A DNA stretch of 64,000 nucleotides from Petrimonas mucosa (GTDB lineage: Bacteria; Bacteroidota; Bacteroidia; Bacteroidales; Dysgonomonadaceae), in assembly GCF_900095795.1 (NCBI RefSeq), contig NZ_LT608328.1, forward strand, positions 2,225,001-2,289,000, read 5' to 3'. Made by a program: the position numbers and the translations under genes. Numbering within the stretch: position 1 is the stretch's first letter; each line of letters starts with the position of its first letter. The notes under the pieces were generated by a model. The model worked only from the letters and a program-made list of their open reading frames with translations. It was not told the origin of the DNA and did no database searches. This document shows, one piece after another, positions 38,526 to 49,300 of this stretch.

Positions 38526-38682
38526 TGATAGTTAATATAATGTTAAACCTGTACATTGCATGTTGCCAAAAGTTGTACACTCAACATTGCCATTTTTTGT
38601 ACATTGTAAATTTGCTAGTTACAAATATATCAAAATATCATTTAAATAAACGATAAAATGAAATATCGTGAAGTAACTATGC
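38526..38682. other. Short AT-rich spacer
   Basis: No gene is supported between the IS4-type end and the oxidoreductase stop. A TGTACA-rich stretch (GTACATTG, TTGTACAC, TTGTACATTG) is repeated three times within about 60 bp; its meaning is unclear. Confidence 0.4.
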
Positions 38683-39990
38683 TTATACCTTTGGGAACAC
38701 CCAGGGATCTCTGTAAACAGGCTTCAGATACTTGTCAGCCTCAGCAGAGCCAAAAGTCCTTTTCTTATCATCATACCGCAATGATGTACCACTCAATCTG
38801 GCAGCAATATTACCCAGCTGGGCATATTTAGCACTCAAGCTGCCCGTTTCAATTGAGCATGCAGTATTCCTGTCCCTTTTCTTCACGCAATCCAGGAAAT
38901 TCATAACATGATCCCTGTGATCCTTATAGTCCGCCTTCACAATCTTCTCTGCAACCGATTCACCTTTAGGAAACACCTGCCAATCGTCCCTGTTTGCAAC
39001 CAAAGTACCGTTACTACCAGTGAAAATCAATCCATAATTTTTGCCATACGGACCAAATTCCATGCCCGCATTATTCTCCCAGGTCATTATATAATCATCA
39101 AACTGGTAAAGTACCGACTGAGTATCAAAAGTTTCATGCACACCATCAGGGAAAAGGAAATTACCACCGTTAGCCTGAACAGAAAGAGGCATTGACTTCA
39201 CCCTCTTCGCCCACAAAGCCATATCCAGCAGATGCACACCCCAGTCGGTCATCAGTCCACCACCATAATCCCAAAACATCCTCCATGAACCGTGAAAACG
39301 CTGACTGTTGAAATTACGGTCAGGTGCAGGCCCCAGCCATGTATCAAAATCAACACCTTCCGGTACTTCCGAATCAGGAACCCTATTGGTTATAGCAGCA
39401 TAATTAAAGTTAGCATACACATGAATACGTGCAATATCACCCAATATACCAGAGTCAAGATATTCAATCATCTCCTTCCAAAGATTAGCACTCCTCTGCT
39501 GCTGACCAACCTGCACCACCCTCTCATACCTGTTTGCAGCCTCAACCATCACATCACATTCAGCTATTGAGTTACCGATAGGCTTCTCAACGTAAACATC
39601 CTTACCAGCTTTGCAGGCATCAACAAACTGCAGGCAATGCCAGTGATCCGGGGTTCCAATTATCACCGCATCAATATCCTTTCTATCAAGAATACGCCTA
39701 TAATCACCATACAGATCAAATTTCTCATTCTGCAAGGAAGCCAGATCCTTTGCGCGAGAGTTCAGAACCGAATTATCAATATCACATAAAGCCAGGCATC
39801 GCACTTCGTCCGACTTCATAAAATCAGACAAGTTGCTCCACCCCATATTGCGGCAACCAATCAGCGCAACATTAATCCTGTCGCTTGCAGATACAGCAGA
39901 AGTTGCAGAGCTCAGATACGACGGCATAGCCATCCCTGCGGCAACAGTAGCAGAAGTTTTCTTCAAAAAAGAACGTCTTGATATTTTCAT
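38683..39990 (-). CDS. Gfo/Idh/MocA-family oxidoreductase with Tat signal
   Basis: A 435-residue NAD(P)-dependent sugar oxidoreductase-like protein. The start at 39990 gives MKISRRSFLKKTSATVAAG, a twin-arginine signal (SRRSFLKK), so it is exported folded. The Rossmann start INVALIGCRNMGWSN is followed by the family motif VYVEKPIGNSIAECDVMVEAA and GTPDHWHCLQFVDACKAGKD. In Bacteroidetes these enzymes take part in glycan breakdown, some as glycosidases using transient oxidation. It stands alone between IS elements; an ancestral partner may have been lost. Confidence 0.88.
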   Translation of the reverse strand: MKISRRSFLKKTSATVAAGMAMPSYLSSATSAVSASDRINVALIGCRNMGWSNLSDFMKSDEVRCLALCDIDNSVLNSRAKDLASLQNEKFDLYGDYRRILDRKDIDAVIIGTPDHWHCLQFVDACKAGKDVYVEKPIGNSIAECDVMVEAANRYERVVQVGQQQRSANLWKEMIEYLDSGILGDIARIHVYANFNYAAITNRVPDSEVPEGVDFDTWLGPAPDRNFNSQRFHGSWRMFWDYGGGLMTDWGVHLLDMALWAKRVKSMPLSVQANGGNFLFPDGVHETFDTQSVLYQFDDYIMTWENNAGMEFGPYGKNYGLIFTGSNGTLVANRDDWQVFPKGESVAEKIVKADYKDHRDHVMNFLDCVKKRDRNTACSIETGSLSAKYAQLGNIAARLSGTSLRYDDKKRTFGSAEADKYLKPVYRDPWVFPKV

Positions 39991-40139
39991 AGCCAAAATA
40001 AATAATAGTTAGGAAGTGCAAGTTAACTTAATTTGTTTTTAAATAAACAAATATTGATTGTTTTTCTAAATCGAGTTTTTAACAGCATCCAGTATTTCCT
40101 TTGCAAGAATATCTGATATTCACGGCAATTCAAAGTTGT

Positions 40140-40485
40140 TTAATCAAACATCGGTATAAATATTTCCTCGATCCTTTTTTTCAAGTCCTGCTTAGTAGAC
40201 TCGAACAGCTCACCTAAAGAGGGTTTCTCATTAAGTGGAGAAGATAATAATTCCCGTTTTATTATTGGCAGCTGAAAAGCTCTAATTAATATCTCTTTAT
40301 TATCAGCCAAGGCATCCTTTATGGATAGAGATGTCTCATTCTCTTGATTCTGACTGATTGTATTTGGATAGAACAGTATAATCTCATCTACTTTAAATCT
40401 CACTGCATAAGCCAGCATCTGATAAAGGTCGCTCTGAGATATCCCCTTTTTAGGATCCTCCTCACTCGAGTAAACAATCTTATAC
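40140..40485 (-). pseudogene. McrC C-terminal fragment
   Basis: The frame on the minus strand reads KIVYSSEEDPKKGISQSDLYQMLAYAVRFKVDEIILFYPNT and ends IPMFD at 40140. The QSDLYQMLAYA segment is the conserved C-terminal part of McrC, the partner of the modification-dependent McrB GTPase nuclease. The rest is missing: the IS5/IS1182-type element starts here, and the base sequence on its far side has an immediate stop in frame. (Quoted in parts to show family: SDLYQMLAYA and IILFYPNT.) No McrB is seen. Confidence 0.75.
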
Positions 40486-41965
40486 TTAGTCGAGCCTTAA
40501 AAAGCCCATTTTTCTCTGGTTTGTAAAATTTCACCTCCCCTGATGGGGTGAAGTTGCCTGTTCAGGAACACAATTATCTTTTCAAGGAAGAGCCAAAAAG
40601 ATGACTTCCGCTTGTTCATCATCCTTTTGAAGTTGAATCCGGCAGCTGCGAGCATAACATTGATCTCATCCCCGGTGATTCCCTTGTAGTAATTGCAGGA
40701 GAGACGGTGATCTTCTTTCAGGTGTCCGATTACAGGCTCAATACCTGCCCGCTTGCGGAAGTACTTTCTCTCTTTATTCTTCCTATAGGTGCTTAGAGCC
40801 TTTGAAAAGGATTTGGGGATGTGGATGAGTGTATCCCTGACTTTACTTCTTCCCCGGTACCCCCTGTCGCAGATACCGTTTCGGGGTTTTCTTTCCGTCA
40901 ACTTCTCTACTTGCTCGATAGCCTTGTCTAGCGTGTGCCCGTCAAATTCATTTCTAAAACTCAGTGCTCCAACAATTACACCGCTACCGGTTCGTGTGAT
41001 GGATACCTTGTTTCCAAACTCGTACAGTTTATGCTCTTTCCCCTTGCTGATGCATTGCACATCCACCTCGTGCAGTGAATAAACCTTGTTCTTGTCTTTC
41101 TTCTTCTGGGCCAGTACCCGCTTGTACAGGTCCAGTTCATTCCGGTAACCATCAACCATGGTACCCAGCTTCCTTTCCACATCGCGTACCAGCCGTCCGG
41201 CTATGGTTCTCACTTTCTTATCCGCTTTCCTGGCTTTACCCTTGTTTCGTGGGTGATTTCGGAAGCGCTGATCGTAGGAAAGATCTTTCAGGATTCGCCT
41301 GTAACTCTGGCGCAAATCCAAACTGTTCCTGTCTGCTATCTTCCAGCACCTCTTGATAATCTTCTTTGCCAGTTTGTCATCCGTGGGGAAGGTGATATTT
41401 TTCTCCTGGACAGTGGTGTCGATGTAAACGTCCTTGTCGTTCGAGTCTTTACCATTGATACGGATGCTCTCCCTTAAGATCAGCTCAATACCCTCTTTGC
41501 CGATGCGGTGACGGAAATGAACCAACTCTGACGCTTCACAAGGAACACGAGGTTGGAATTCCTGTTCACCACAAAAATACTGGTAGTAATTGTTTTCACT
41601 CCATTGTTCCACCACGCTTTCATCCGAGAGATCTCGGATGTGTTTCAGGATCAATAATCCCACCATCAGGCGAATGGGCTTCGCCGGACGTCCGTGATCG
41701 GGACAATATAGGGGTGAGAACTCTCTTTCAAACATCTCCCAATCAATTTTATTGGCCAGAATGAATAGCGGGTGCTTATGATTCAATGTGCTTTCCAGTG
41801 AAAAGAACAATGAGTGTTGTGAACGGTCTTGTTGTTTTGCCAGCATGATTTTCTGCAAGATTTATATCTCAAATTTACGAAAACTTGCAGATATAACCAA
41901 GGAAAATATCTATTATTTTACTGTATCATAGACGATTGAATACTTTTTAAGGGCTGACTAAATAC
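40482..41965. mobile_element. IS5/IS1182-type insertion sequence with ATAC target duplication
   Basis: Element at 40486-41961 (1476 bp). Its inverted ends start TTAGTC and share GCCTTAAAAAG or GCCCTTAAAAAG. The direct repeat ATAC lies on both sides (40482-40485 and 41962-41965). It cuts the McrC remnant. Confidence 0.8.
40497..41846 (-). CDS. IS5/IS1182-type transposase
   Basis: About 449 residues from the ATG at 41846 (MLAKQQDRSQHSLFFSLE). The N-terminal DUF772-like helical domain has HGRPAKPIRLMVGLLILKHI, then the DDE core with DVYIDTTVQEKNITFPTD and NGICDRGYRGRSKVRDT, then RAGIEPVIGHLKEDHRL (Glu). Appears complete and potentially active. Confidence 0.88.
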   Translation of the reverse strand: MLAKQQDRSQHSLFFSLESTLNHKHPLFILANKIDWEMFEREFSPLYCPDHGRPAKPIRLMVGLLILKHIRDLSDESVVEQWSENNYYQYFCGEQEFQPRVPCEASELVHFRHRIGKEGIELILRESIRINGKDSNDKDVYIDTTVQEKNITFPTDDKLAKKIIKRCWKIADRNSLDLRQSYRRILKDLSYDQRFRNHPRNKGKARKADKKVRTIAGRLVRDVERKLGTMVDGYRNELDLYKRVLAQKKKDKNKVYSLHEVDVQCISKGKEHKLYEFGNKVSITRTGSGVIVGALSFRNEFDGHTLDKAIEQVEKLTERKPRNGICDRGYRGRSKVRDTLIHIPKSFSKALSTYRKNKERKYFRKRAGIEPVIGHLKEDHRLSCNYYKGITGDEINVMLAAAGFNFKRMMNKRKSSFWLFLEKIIVFLNRQLHPIRGGEILQTREKWAF

Positions 41966-42338
41966 AATTAATGTGCTCGGTTATTACGGGCTAATACAAT
42001 TGGCAATATTGATGTTACTCTCATTGTTGAACAGTGCATATTTCTTCCTGGCAACAGCCAAGTTTGGTTTGATGCAATGGTTGGCCTTTAATGCCTGTTC
42101 CCTATCCATCATTGCATATCTGGCCTGCTTTATTTGCTTCCAAATTACAAGGAAGGATCTAGTTCTTGCAATTGCATTGCTACCACAATATTATTATGGT
42201 ACAATGGGACTATTTGTAGTATCATGGGATGCAGCCAATCTGGTTCCACAGATTACCCACATAATCATTACACTTAATGTCATCTGGATCATATTTCTAT
42301 TGTTGAAAGGGTCGAAATATGACCTAAGTTCAACTTAG
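41966..42338 (+). pseudogene. Membrane protein fragment cut at both ends
   Basis: A plus-strand frame of about 120 codons (start at the IS junction, a GTG at 41973 is the first possible start; stop at 42338 inside the IS30-type end). It encodes four hydrophobic segments such as LAILMLLSLLNSAYFFLA and IIAYLACFICFQI. It has no good start codon and its stop is formed by the next IS, so it looks like the inside piece of a larger membrane protein. Family not recognised. Confidence 0.5.
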
Positions 42339-43254
42339 AAGTGCAACATCCACGTGTTGTTTTTTGAAATGATTCTTCACAACAATCATGAAAAACACCG
42401 GGGGGGTTTGCCTAACGGCCGGGGGCGCGCAAGCCCCCGAAGAGAGTCGGACAGCAACATAAAAGAAAAAGGAGACCGAAGTCTCCCTAAAATTAACTAT
42501 TATGTTGCTTATGAAAAAATACAAACAGTTAACTTCAGAACAAAGGTACGCGATTTATTTAGGTTTAGAAAACGGTGACACCCAGCGGACGATCGCGAGC
42601 TTGATAGGTGTCAGTCCTTCAGCGGTGTCCAGGGAGTTGCAGCGCAACAAGGACAAGCGCGGGGGCGACCTTTACAAGCATTGCCGTCACAGGCTCAAGC
42701 ACCGCAAGAGACCGGTGGGCTCCGTTAGAGGCATCCCCAACCGCAGGAGCATCCGGGAAAGGCCCGTGGAGGCCGACGGGAAGCGCTTCGGCGACTTCGA
42801 GATGGACACGATGATAGGGGCCGACCAGTCGGAGGCGATACTGACGGTGACGGAAAGGAAGACGAACCTCGTGATGATCGGGGAACTGCCCCGCGGAAGG
42901 GACTCGAAAGGGTTGGCCAAGGTGCTGTGCCGCATGTTGCTACCCTACAAGGACGTGATAAGGACGATCACCACGGACAACGGCTTGGAGTTCGCGGCGC
43001 ACGAACGGATCACGGAGATGCTGGAAGCCCCGGTGTACTTCACCGACCCCTATTTGGCATGGCAAAAAGGATCGATCGAAAACGCGAACAAGCTCATCCG
43101 GCAATACATCCCCAAGGGGGCGTCCTTCAAGGACTATCCACCCGACAGATTGAAGCGGATACAGCACAGGCTGAATGAAAGACCGAGGAAAAAATTGGAC
43201 TTTAACACACCCAAAGTTGAGTTTTACAAACAATTAATGTAAATTGCACTTGCT
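42335..43254. mobile_element. IS30-type element, internally deleted
   Basis: Ends are approximate. AAGTGCAA near 42339 and TTGCACTT near 43244-43251 form a short inverted repeat. Two hairpins lie in the left leader: GGGGGC/GCCCCC at 42421-42438 and GGAGAC/GTCTCC at 42471-42486, both upstream of the transposase. GC content is visibly higher than in the flanks. The right end truncates the last gene of the defence-like operon. Confidence 0.75.
42502..43242 (+). CDS. IS30-family transposase, internally shortened
   Basis: A 246-residue protein against about 320 in the family. The N-terminal helix-turn-helix (QRTIASLIGVSPSAVSREL) joins directly to LYKHCRHRLKHRK, so roughly 75 residues, including the usual SPEQI block, are missing. 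The DDE core remains (FGDFEMDTMIG, TITTDNGLEF, GSIENANKLIRQYIPKG). Probably inactive or weakly active because of the missing part. Confidence 0.85.
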   Translation: MLLMKKYKQLTSEQRYAIYLGLENGDTQRTIASLIGVSPSAVSRELQRNKDKRGGDLYKHCRHRLKHRKRPVGSVRGIPNRRSIRERPVEADGKRFGDFEMDTMIGADQSEAILTVTERKTNLVMIGELPRGRDSKGLAKVLCRMLLPYKDVIRTITTDNGLEFAAHERITEMLEAPVYFTDPYLAWQKGSIENANKLIRQYIPKGASFKDYPPDRLKRIQHRLNERPRKKLDFNTPKVEFYKQLM

Positions 43255-43354
43255 GCTTGACTCTGCCATTCAGCATATTTCCTTTTATGCCTTCAACAAT
43301 GCGCAGATACTTTCTATATTCCGAATGAACTGCTTTTTGTTCTTCTGTCAACAT
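43202..43354 (-). pseudogene. Last gene of the defence-like operon, truncated by the IS30-type element
   Basis: A 50-codon frame starts at the ATG at 43354, 7 bp inside the end of the DEAH/DUF1998 helicase gene. It reads MLTEEQKAVHSEYRKYLRIV, then EGIKGNMLNGRVKQQ, for about 33 native codons. The rest is read from the IS end and stops at 43202. The tight overlap with the helicase gene is strong evidence for a real downstream gene. Its identity cannot be told from so short a stretch; the charged helical start gives no motif. Confidence 0.7.
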
Positions 43355-46300
43355 GAGCTACTTTTCTTAATTATAACATAGTACAGTACATCTTCATTAT
43401 TACGTACAACACTGACTGACCCACTGAGAGTATCGAGATTCATATATTTACTATCAGACCTATAGCCACCACTTATACCATGATCAGGACGTATTTCAAC
43501 AAGTGCGCCATCCTCGGTGTTTATTCTTAACCATCTGTGATGATCTGCATCATTGAAAGAATGTTCTGGGTCGATTCCAAAAATATCAAGGAAAAGTTGG
43601 TCTGTATATTTGTCAGCTTCCTCCTTAGATGAGAAATTCATGCTAATAGGAGTCCAGTCATTAAATCGTTCATTGACACATTTACGCTTTGGCGAATCTA
43701 ATTGCAAAGTGATATTATCTATAGAAAAGCCGAATAAATTGCGCATCTCATCAATAAGATAAACCAGCATAAGACTTGCTAATGCGCTGTTTACATACAT
43801 GTCACTAAATGATATATCCACACGTTTCCCTCTGAGGATATCAGAAAGAATGTCAATATCATCCTTTTTCAGTACATATGGTGCAATGGCAGTAGAAAAA
43901 TAATTCTTTATCTGAAATGTTGTCGCATGAGTTATACCTTCACGGACAATCTGTGAAGGTGAAACTGTGTAGGTCGGTTCATCTTGACTTACAAATGTAG
44001 GCAAAGAAGAATCAACAAATACATGACTGCAATTCTTTCCCCAGTTATTGGAGAATGATAGAACTGCCTCCTTATTAGTGAAATATCTTCTTGTCTTGTT
44101 TGATGTTTCAACTATTATTGAAGTTTTCAAAACACCCATGTCTTTAACCAGTTGCACATTACAATCCGGAAATTTATCCTTTAGATTTATGAAAGGTAAT
44201 TTGCCTGAGAGCGATGTATGTAGTTCTGGATGATACTCAACGACAAGTGATATTTTCTTGCCATTCACTAGGGCATTATTAATGAGTTTGCCCATTTCCG
44301 AGCGAACACTTGACCAGTCACTGATGGCATAGTCATCAGATTCATCTGATACACACAAAGTGAGCTTCTTTACTTCAGAATCGTTATTGGCCTGTTTGAA
44401 AATATCCTTTAGAGATTGATAAACAACCTTGGCAGACGGACTAACAGCCTTGATTGAGCTGGGTACGTCAAGGGCTTTGTCCTTTTGTCTGTTAAGCCAA
44501 TCCATTACTTTAGCTTTAGACAAAAGATGTGAATATCTGTAGTTGTTTCTATCTACAAGACATCTCGCACAAGCACCACCATCAACGTGACAGTTACAAT
44601 TTGTCTCTTCAAGGTCTTTTCTGGCGATGTCAAATATTTCCTGACAAAGGACGGGATTCATCAGTTTCAGCGAATATCCGCATCCACCTTTTGCTGTGTC
44701 ATATATAAATAGAACCCAAGCATTGATCTCTTGTTTAATGCCAAAATCAATTTCCCCTTCATCGATACCTTCACTTTTTGCTAAGGCCCGTTTTAGAACT
44801 ACACCTAGAGAAAATACAAGTTGCTCATCCATTTCATATTCAGATGAAGCGGCATCTTTTTTGAAACGAAGTACAGTATAGCATGTGGGATGATTACCTG
44901 TGAATACGACATGTCGTGCAATATCTCCATCGTTTGCCTCACAATCATCTCCCCATAATCTCTTGTGGCCAGGTTTTACTGAATACGGAATACTTTCTTT
45001 TGTTGAAGTTGCAGAATACTCTATGGAAGCTCGACCACAACGCTTACAGAAAGCAAAACCATGACCATTTCCAACATTATAGAATAATATATTACCAGTC
45101 TCACCACTGCTAATGATTTCGACCATGTTGATTGCCTTATGTTGACTCCAATCTGTTTTTAGTAAAACAGGTCTAATGTCGTAGAAGTGTTTCTCTGTTT
45201 TCTCTTCGCGTGAACTGTCAACATTTTGGTCTGTACAAAAGCCTATAGGTTCATAAGCTAATGTATATGTGTCATGGTCTCTATCGATTATACTATGATA
45301 GGGATTCTGACAGATAGGACAGATTCTGTTCTCGTCCAAATTTCTTCTGTATTCAGTATGACCACAATGAGTACAATGATATATTGCTCTAGTTTGAGTT
45401 TCTTCATTGTATGCGCCAAGAAGTTTTATTCCTGCGGAAACATAGTTCTTTTCGTTTACGACTACGGTTTGTTCTGGGGCGTACTCATTAAGAGCCGTAT
45501 GGATATCACGGGAAGCAGTGGTAGCACGGCGAAGTTCTGCAATTTCCTTTTGAACCTTATTTAGCTCGTTCTGCAAATTAAACTTCTCTACACTATCACT
45601 TTCTGCTGCAATCTTGTTCTGGAGGTTTTCTGCCTTATCATATAAACGATGAAGCTTAACAGCCTGGTCTCTATCAGTAAAGTCAAATGTCACGACTCCC
45701 GTTGGCATATTAGCATTAGGGATAAACTGATGTTCGGATAGATAATTCAGCAATCCTTCGGATTTTGATTTGCGAATCTGATTGCTAATAGCCATTTGGC
45801 GTCTTGTGTCGTTCTTGAATTGAACAAACGCATCATTAAGTTCGCCAATTATATCATTGTATTCTTTCTGTATAGTTTGTATTGAATCTTTAGTGATATT
45901 AATCGTATAAGGGGTGCTCTCCCCAAATACCTTCTTGAATTTACGCTCCTCTGCTTGATTAGCTCTCATATCATCCAAAAATTGAACAAACGTATCACAT
46001 GTAGAAGTCATAAACTCGTCAACGGACATAGTAGCTTGAATACCAGATCCATTATCGCAAATAAATTGTCTGAAGAAGAAAGAGTTTATATGTCGCTGTA
46101 TGATAGTCTGGCTTGGACGAACCTTAATCATGTGCTGTGTCGTTTGAAGAGCCCACATAGGATTAGCAAAAGCATGTTGACCTACAGGGGTGTTATTGCA
46201 GAGGGAGAAAGCTATAGCTTTGCTTTGTCCCATACGACCAGCACGACCCACACGCTGAAGATAATTAGCAGCTGTAGGAGGAACAGTGTCCATCAGAACC

Positions 46301-49300
46301 ACATCAATGTCACCAATATCAACACCCATTTCCATTGTGGTAGAACAGTGCAGAACATTGACTAATGGGTTCTTTTGGCTAAATGCTTTTGTGTAATCAC
46401 GCAACAACTTCTTAGATTGTTGGGCAGAATGCTCTGCAGCTATATATATAGGAGTCTTGTGATATGAATACTTATGTCGGTCAGTCCATAAACCGTTAGC
46501 CTTCAGGTTCTTGATATTATTATCATTCTTTTCCCATTCTATGACTTCATCATTATCTTTGGGTCTTGAAGGTAAAGATATCTTTGTACCATCGCACTTG
46601 TATTTAGCAAATAACTTTTCACAGATAGTACCTACGATCAGTGGGCTATATCCGCAGAAAGTAGTGTCAAGAATCTGATATGTTACAGGACATATCCATC
46701 CTTCTTGCAATCTCTTGATTTTACATACATTATTCCCTTCTTTACCTGAGAGGTCGAGAAAATAGCAATCAACGTATTTATCATCAGGATAGAAGCGAGT
46801 GTTATTATAGCCTTCGGTGTCGTCAGCTTTTACCTTCGTAAATATCTTCTTCTCAATCAGAGTGTTCCATGCTTCTTGAATAACGGCATCAACAACCCTG
46901 ACATTAGCTTGAAGTTGGTCTAGTGTATGTATACCTATACCTGCACAAAGAAGAACTACTAGACGAGACTGTTGTTCTGAAACATTTCCACCTTCATTAA
47001 TCTTCACTGATGGCCAATGTTTGAGCTTTTCTCTTGTATCGTCGGCTGCCGCAATAGGACTACTCAAATTGCTGTCACGAACATATTTCTTCTCATCATC
47101 TACTAATGGCTGAATATGGTTATTCAGTCTCATAACATAGTCGATAGCAAGTTTAAGATAGTCTTGCCAGTCTTTATCTTCAATACGAATGTTATTTTTA
47201 TCGGCATAATCCGCTAAGATTGATGGTACTTTGGCAGTTTTCAATGAAGGATAATCAAGATAAATGAATCCCATTGTTTCTGCATTGGTTTCATAAGCAG
47301 GTCGTCTACCTATAATTCCTCTAACTAAAGCAGCCTTGTAAGCTTTCTTGTTTTTTGCACCATCAGTGTTGGACAGATGATCAAACATCGCTTGATTATA
47401 AATCTCTTCCGAAAAATCATAAAGAGATACACCATCTGGCGAAGATGGGGCTGTCGCCATAATCGATGCTATTTGTTCAGCTGTTAAGAGTTTCCTTACT
47501 GGTTCTGGAATTGCATCTAATGGATTCACCGCTTGTATTTGTGCAAGTCTTTCCAAAATGTTTTCATAACTTTGATTTCGTTCAACATTGATATTAAACG
47601 TTTTGGCAGAAATTGCAGTTCCTTGACGGCTATCAGTAAATGCAATATACTTTCCCCAGCTTCTTCCTTCAGGAGCGCATTCACGAAGGAAAACGGGAGA
47701 GACAGTTTGGTTGATAAAGTTGATAGGAATTCTAAAGTGTTTTAAATTTAGGCGTTTGCCCTGAGCTAAACGGCCACAACTTGGACAATATGAATGTCCA
47801 TCATCTTTTCTAACTTCAACCCACTGACCTTCGTTGTCGGAACGTACTTCAAGTACCGTTCCATTAGCACTATGAATTATATCCATTGTGCCAACATGTG
47901 CTTTGCTTACAGGATTAAAGAACTTCTCTTTTTCATAAGGCATTAAGAAGAATGTGTCAGGACGACCTGCACTAACCAATTCATCCTCTTCTTCTTGTTC
48001 TGGTGAAAGGTCTATAGAGAAATAATCATCTCTATTAGCACCATCTTCACAAGGAAAAATCTTATGGTTCTGTGAATCACTACATCCCATAAGAACAAAT
48101 CCACCACATCGCTTACATTGTACTATTTCGAGCAGAGGAACGCCACATTCAGGACATACTGATGCTTTATATGTAGTAAGATGCCCATACATCGGTACAG
48201 CAGGGTTGACCCCTTGGCAATCAGCATTAGCACAAGCATAAAGTCCGCTTATTGCGCGCATAAAATAATGTGCCCTTAGGGATAGAACAGGATTGTTGCC
48301 TTGCGACATTTCACAAAGTTTATCCAGGAGTTGTAAAGCTGGCAACAATTTCTCCTTGTTATATGGAGTATCTGGACATAACCACTCCCACATTTGCTGA
48401 AGTGTCATGCCTGGAACCTTGTTAATTTTGTCGCGTAGCGATAGAACTTTGTCAACTGAAGGAAGATTGTTCTTTTTCAGTTCAGAAGAGAGTTCGTCCT
48501 TATCAAGTGGGCGAACCAAACGATTACCTCCAATCACCTTTATCTGTTCAACTGGTTGTCCAGTGACAGTTGATATAAAATCTGCAAGTGACTGTGCTCC
48601 TTCTTCACCTCCAATAGTTGCTGATGTACATGCAAACCTAACTTGTTCTGGTGTTCTATCAAATGCTTCTAATATTCGTTTTATCTGATATGCTAGTTCA
48701 ACTGCTGCAGAACCAGAGTAACTATGAGCTTCATCGATAACAATCCAGCGAAGTTTACCTGCTGACTCTTTTATCATATCTTGGTCCTTTTGGCGCACAA
48801 GTATATATTCTAACATGCTAGGGTTAGTCAGAAGAATTTCGGGTCGTGTGCCTTGATGTTTTGGATCTCTGATATCATCACGAGTAACAATCTCATTCGG
48901 AAGTATTTCGTCACGCCCATCAGCACGATATTCAGGAGTATCACCATTATAGACAGCAAAATGCAAATTGGTTGCTTCACAATACTCTGAAAGACGTTTC
49001 TTTTGGTCTTCCATCAATGCATTCAGTGGGTAAAGGAAGATGGCTTCGATAGCATTTGTGTGGCCTTGTTCATACAAGTCACTCAAAACAGGATACATAA
49101 AACACTCAGTTTTACCAGAGCCTGTACCTGAAGTTACAACAATACTTTTGTTTTCTGCCAGTGTTTTCCAACTCTCTGCCTGATGCTTGAATGGGACAAA
49201 TGGTCGAAACGTTTTCCCTGCTTCGATGGCCTTGTTTTCACGGATCTTTTCAAGCTTATTCCAGACATCTCTGTTGATTGCAGACCTCCAAGTTTCATCT

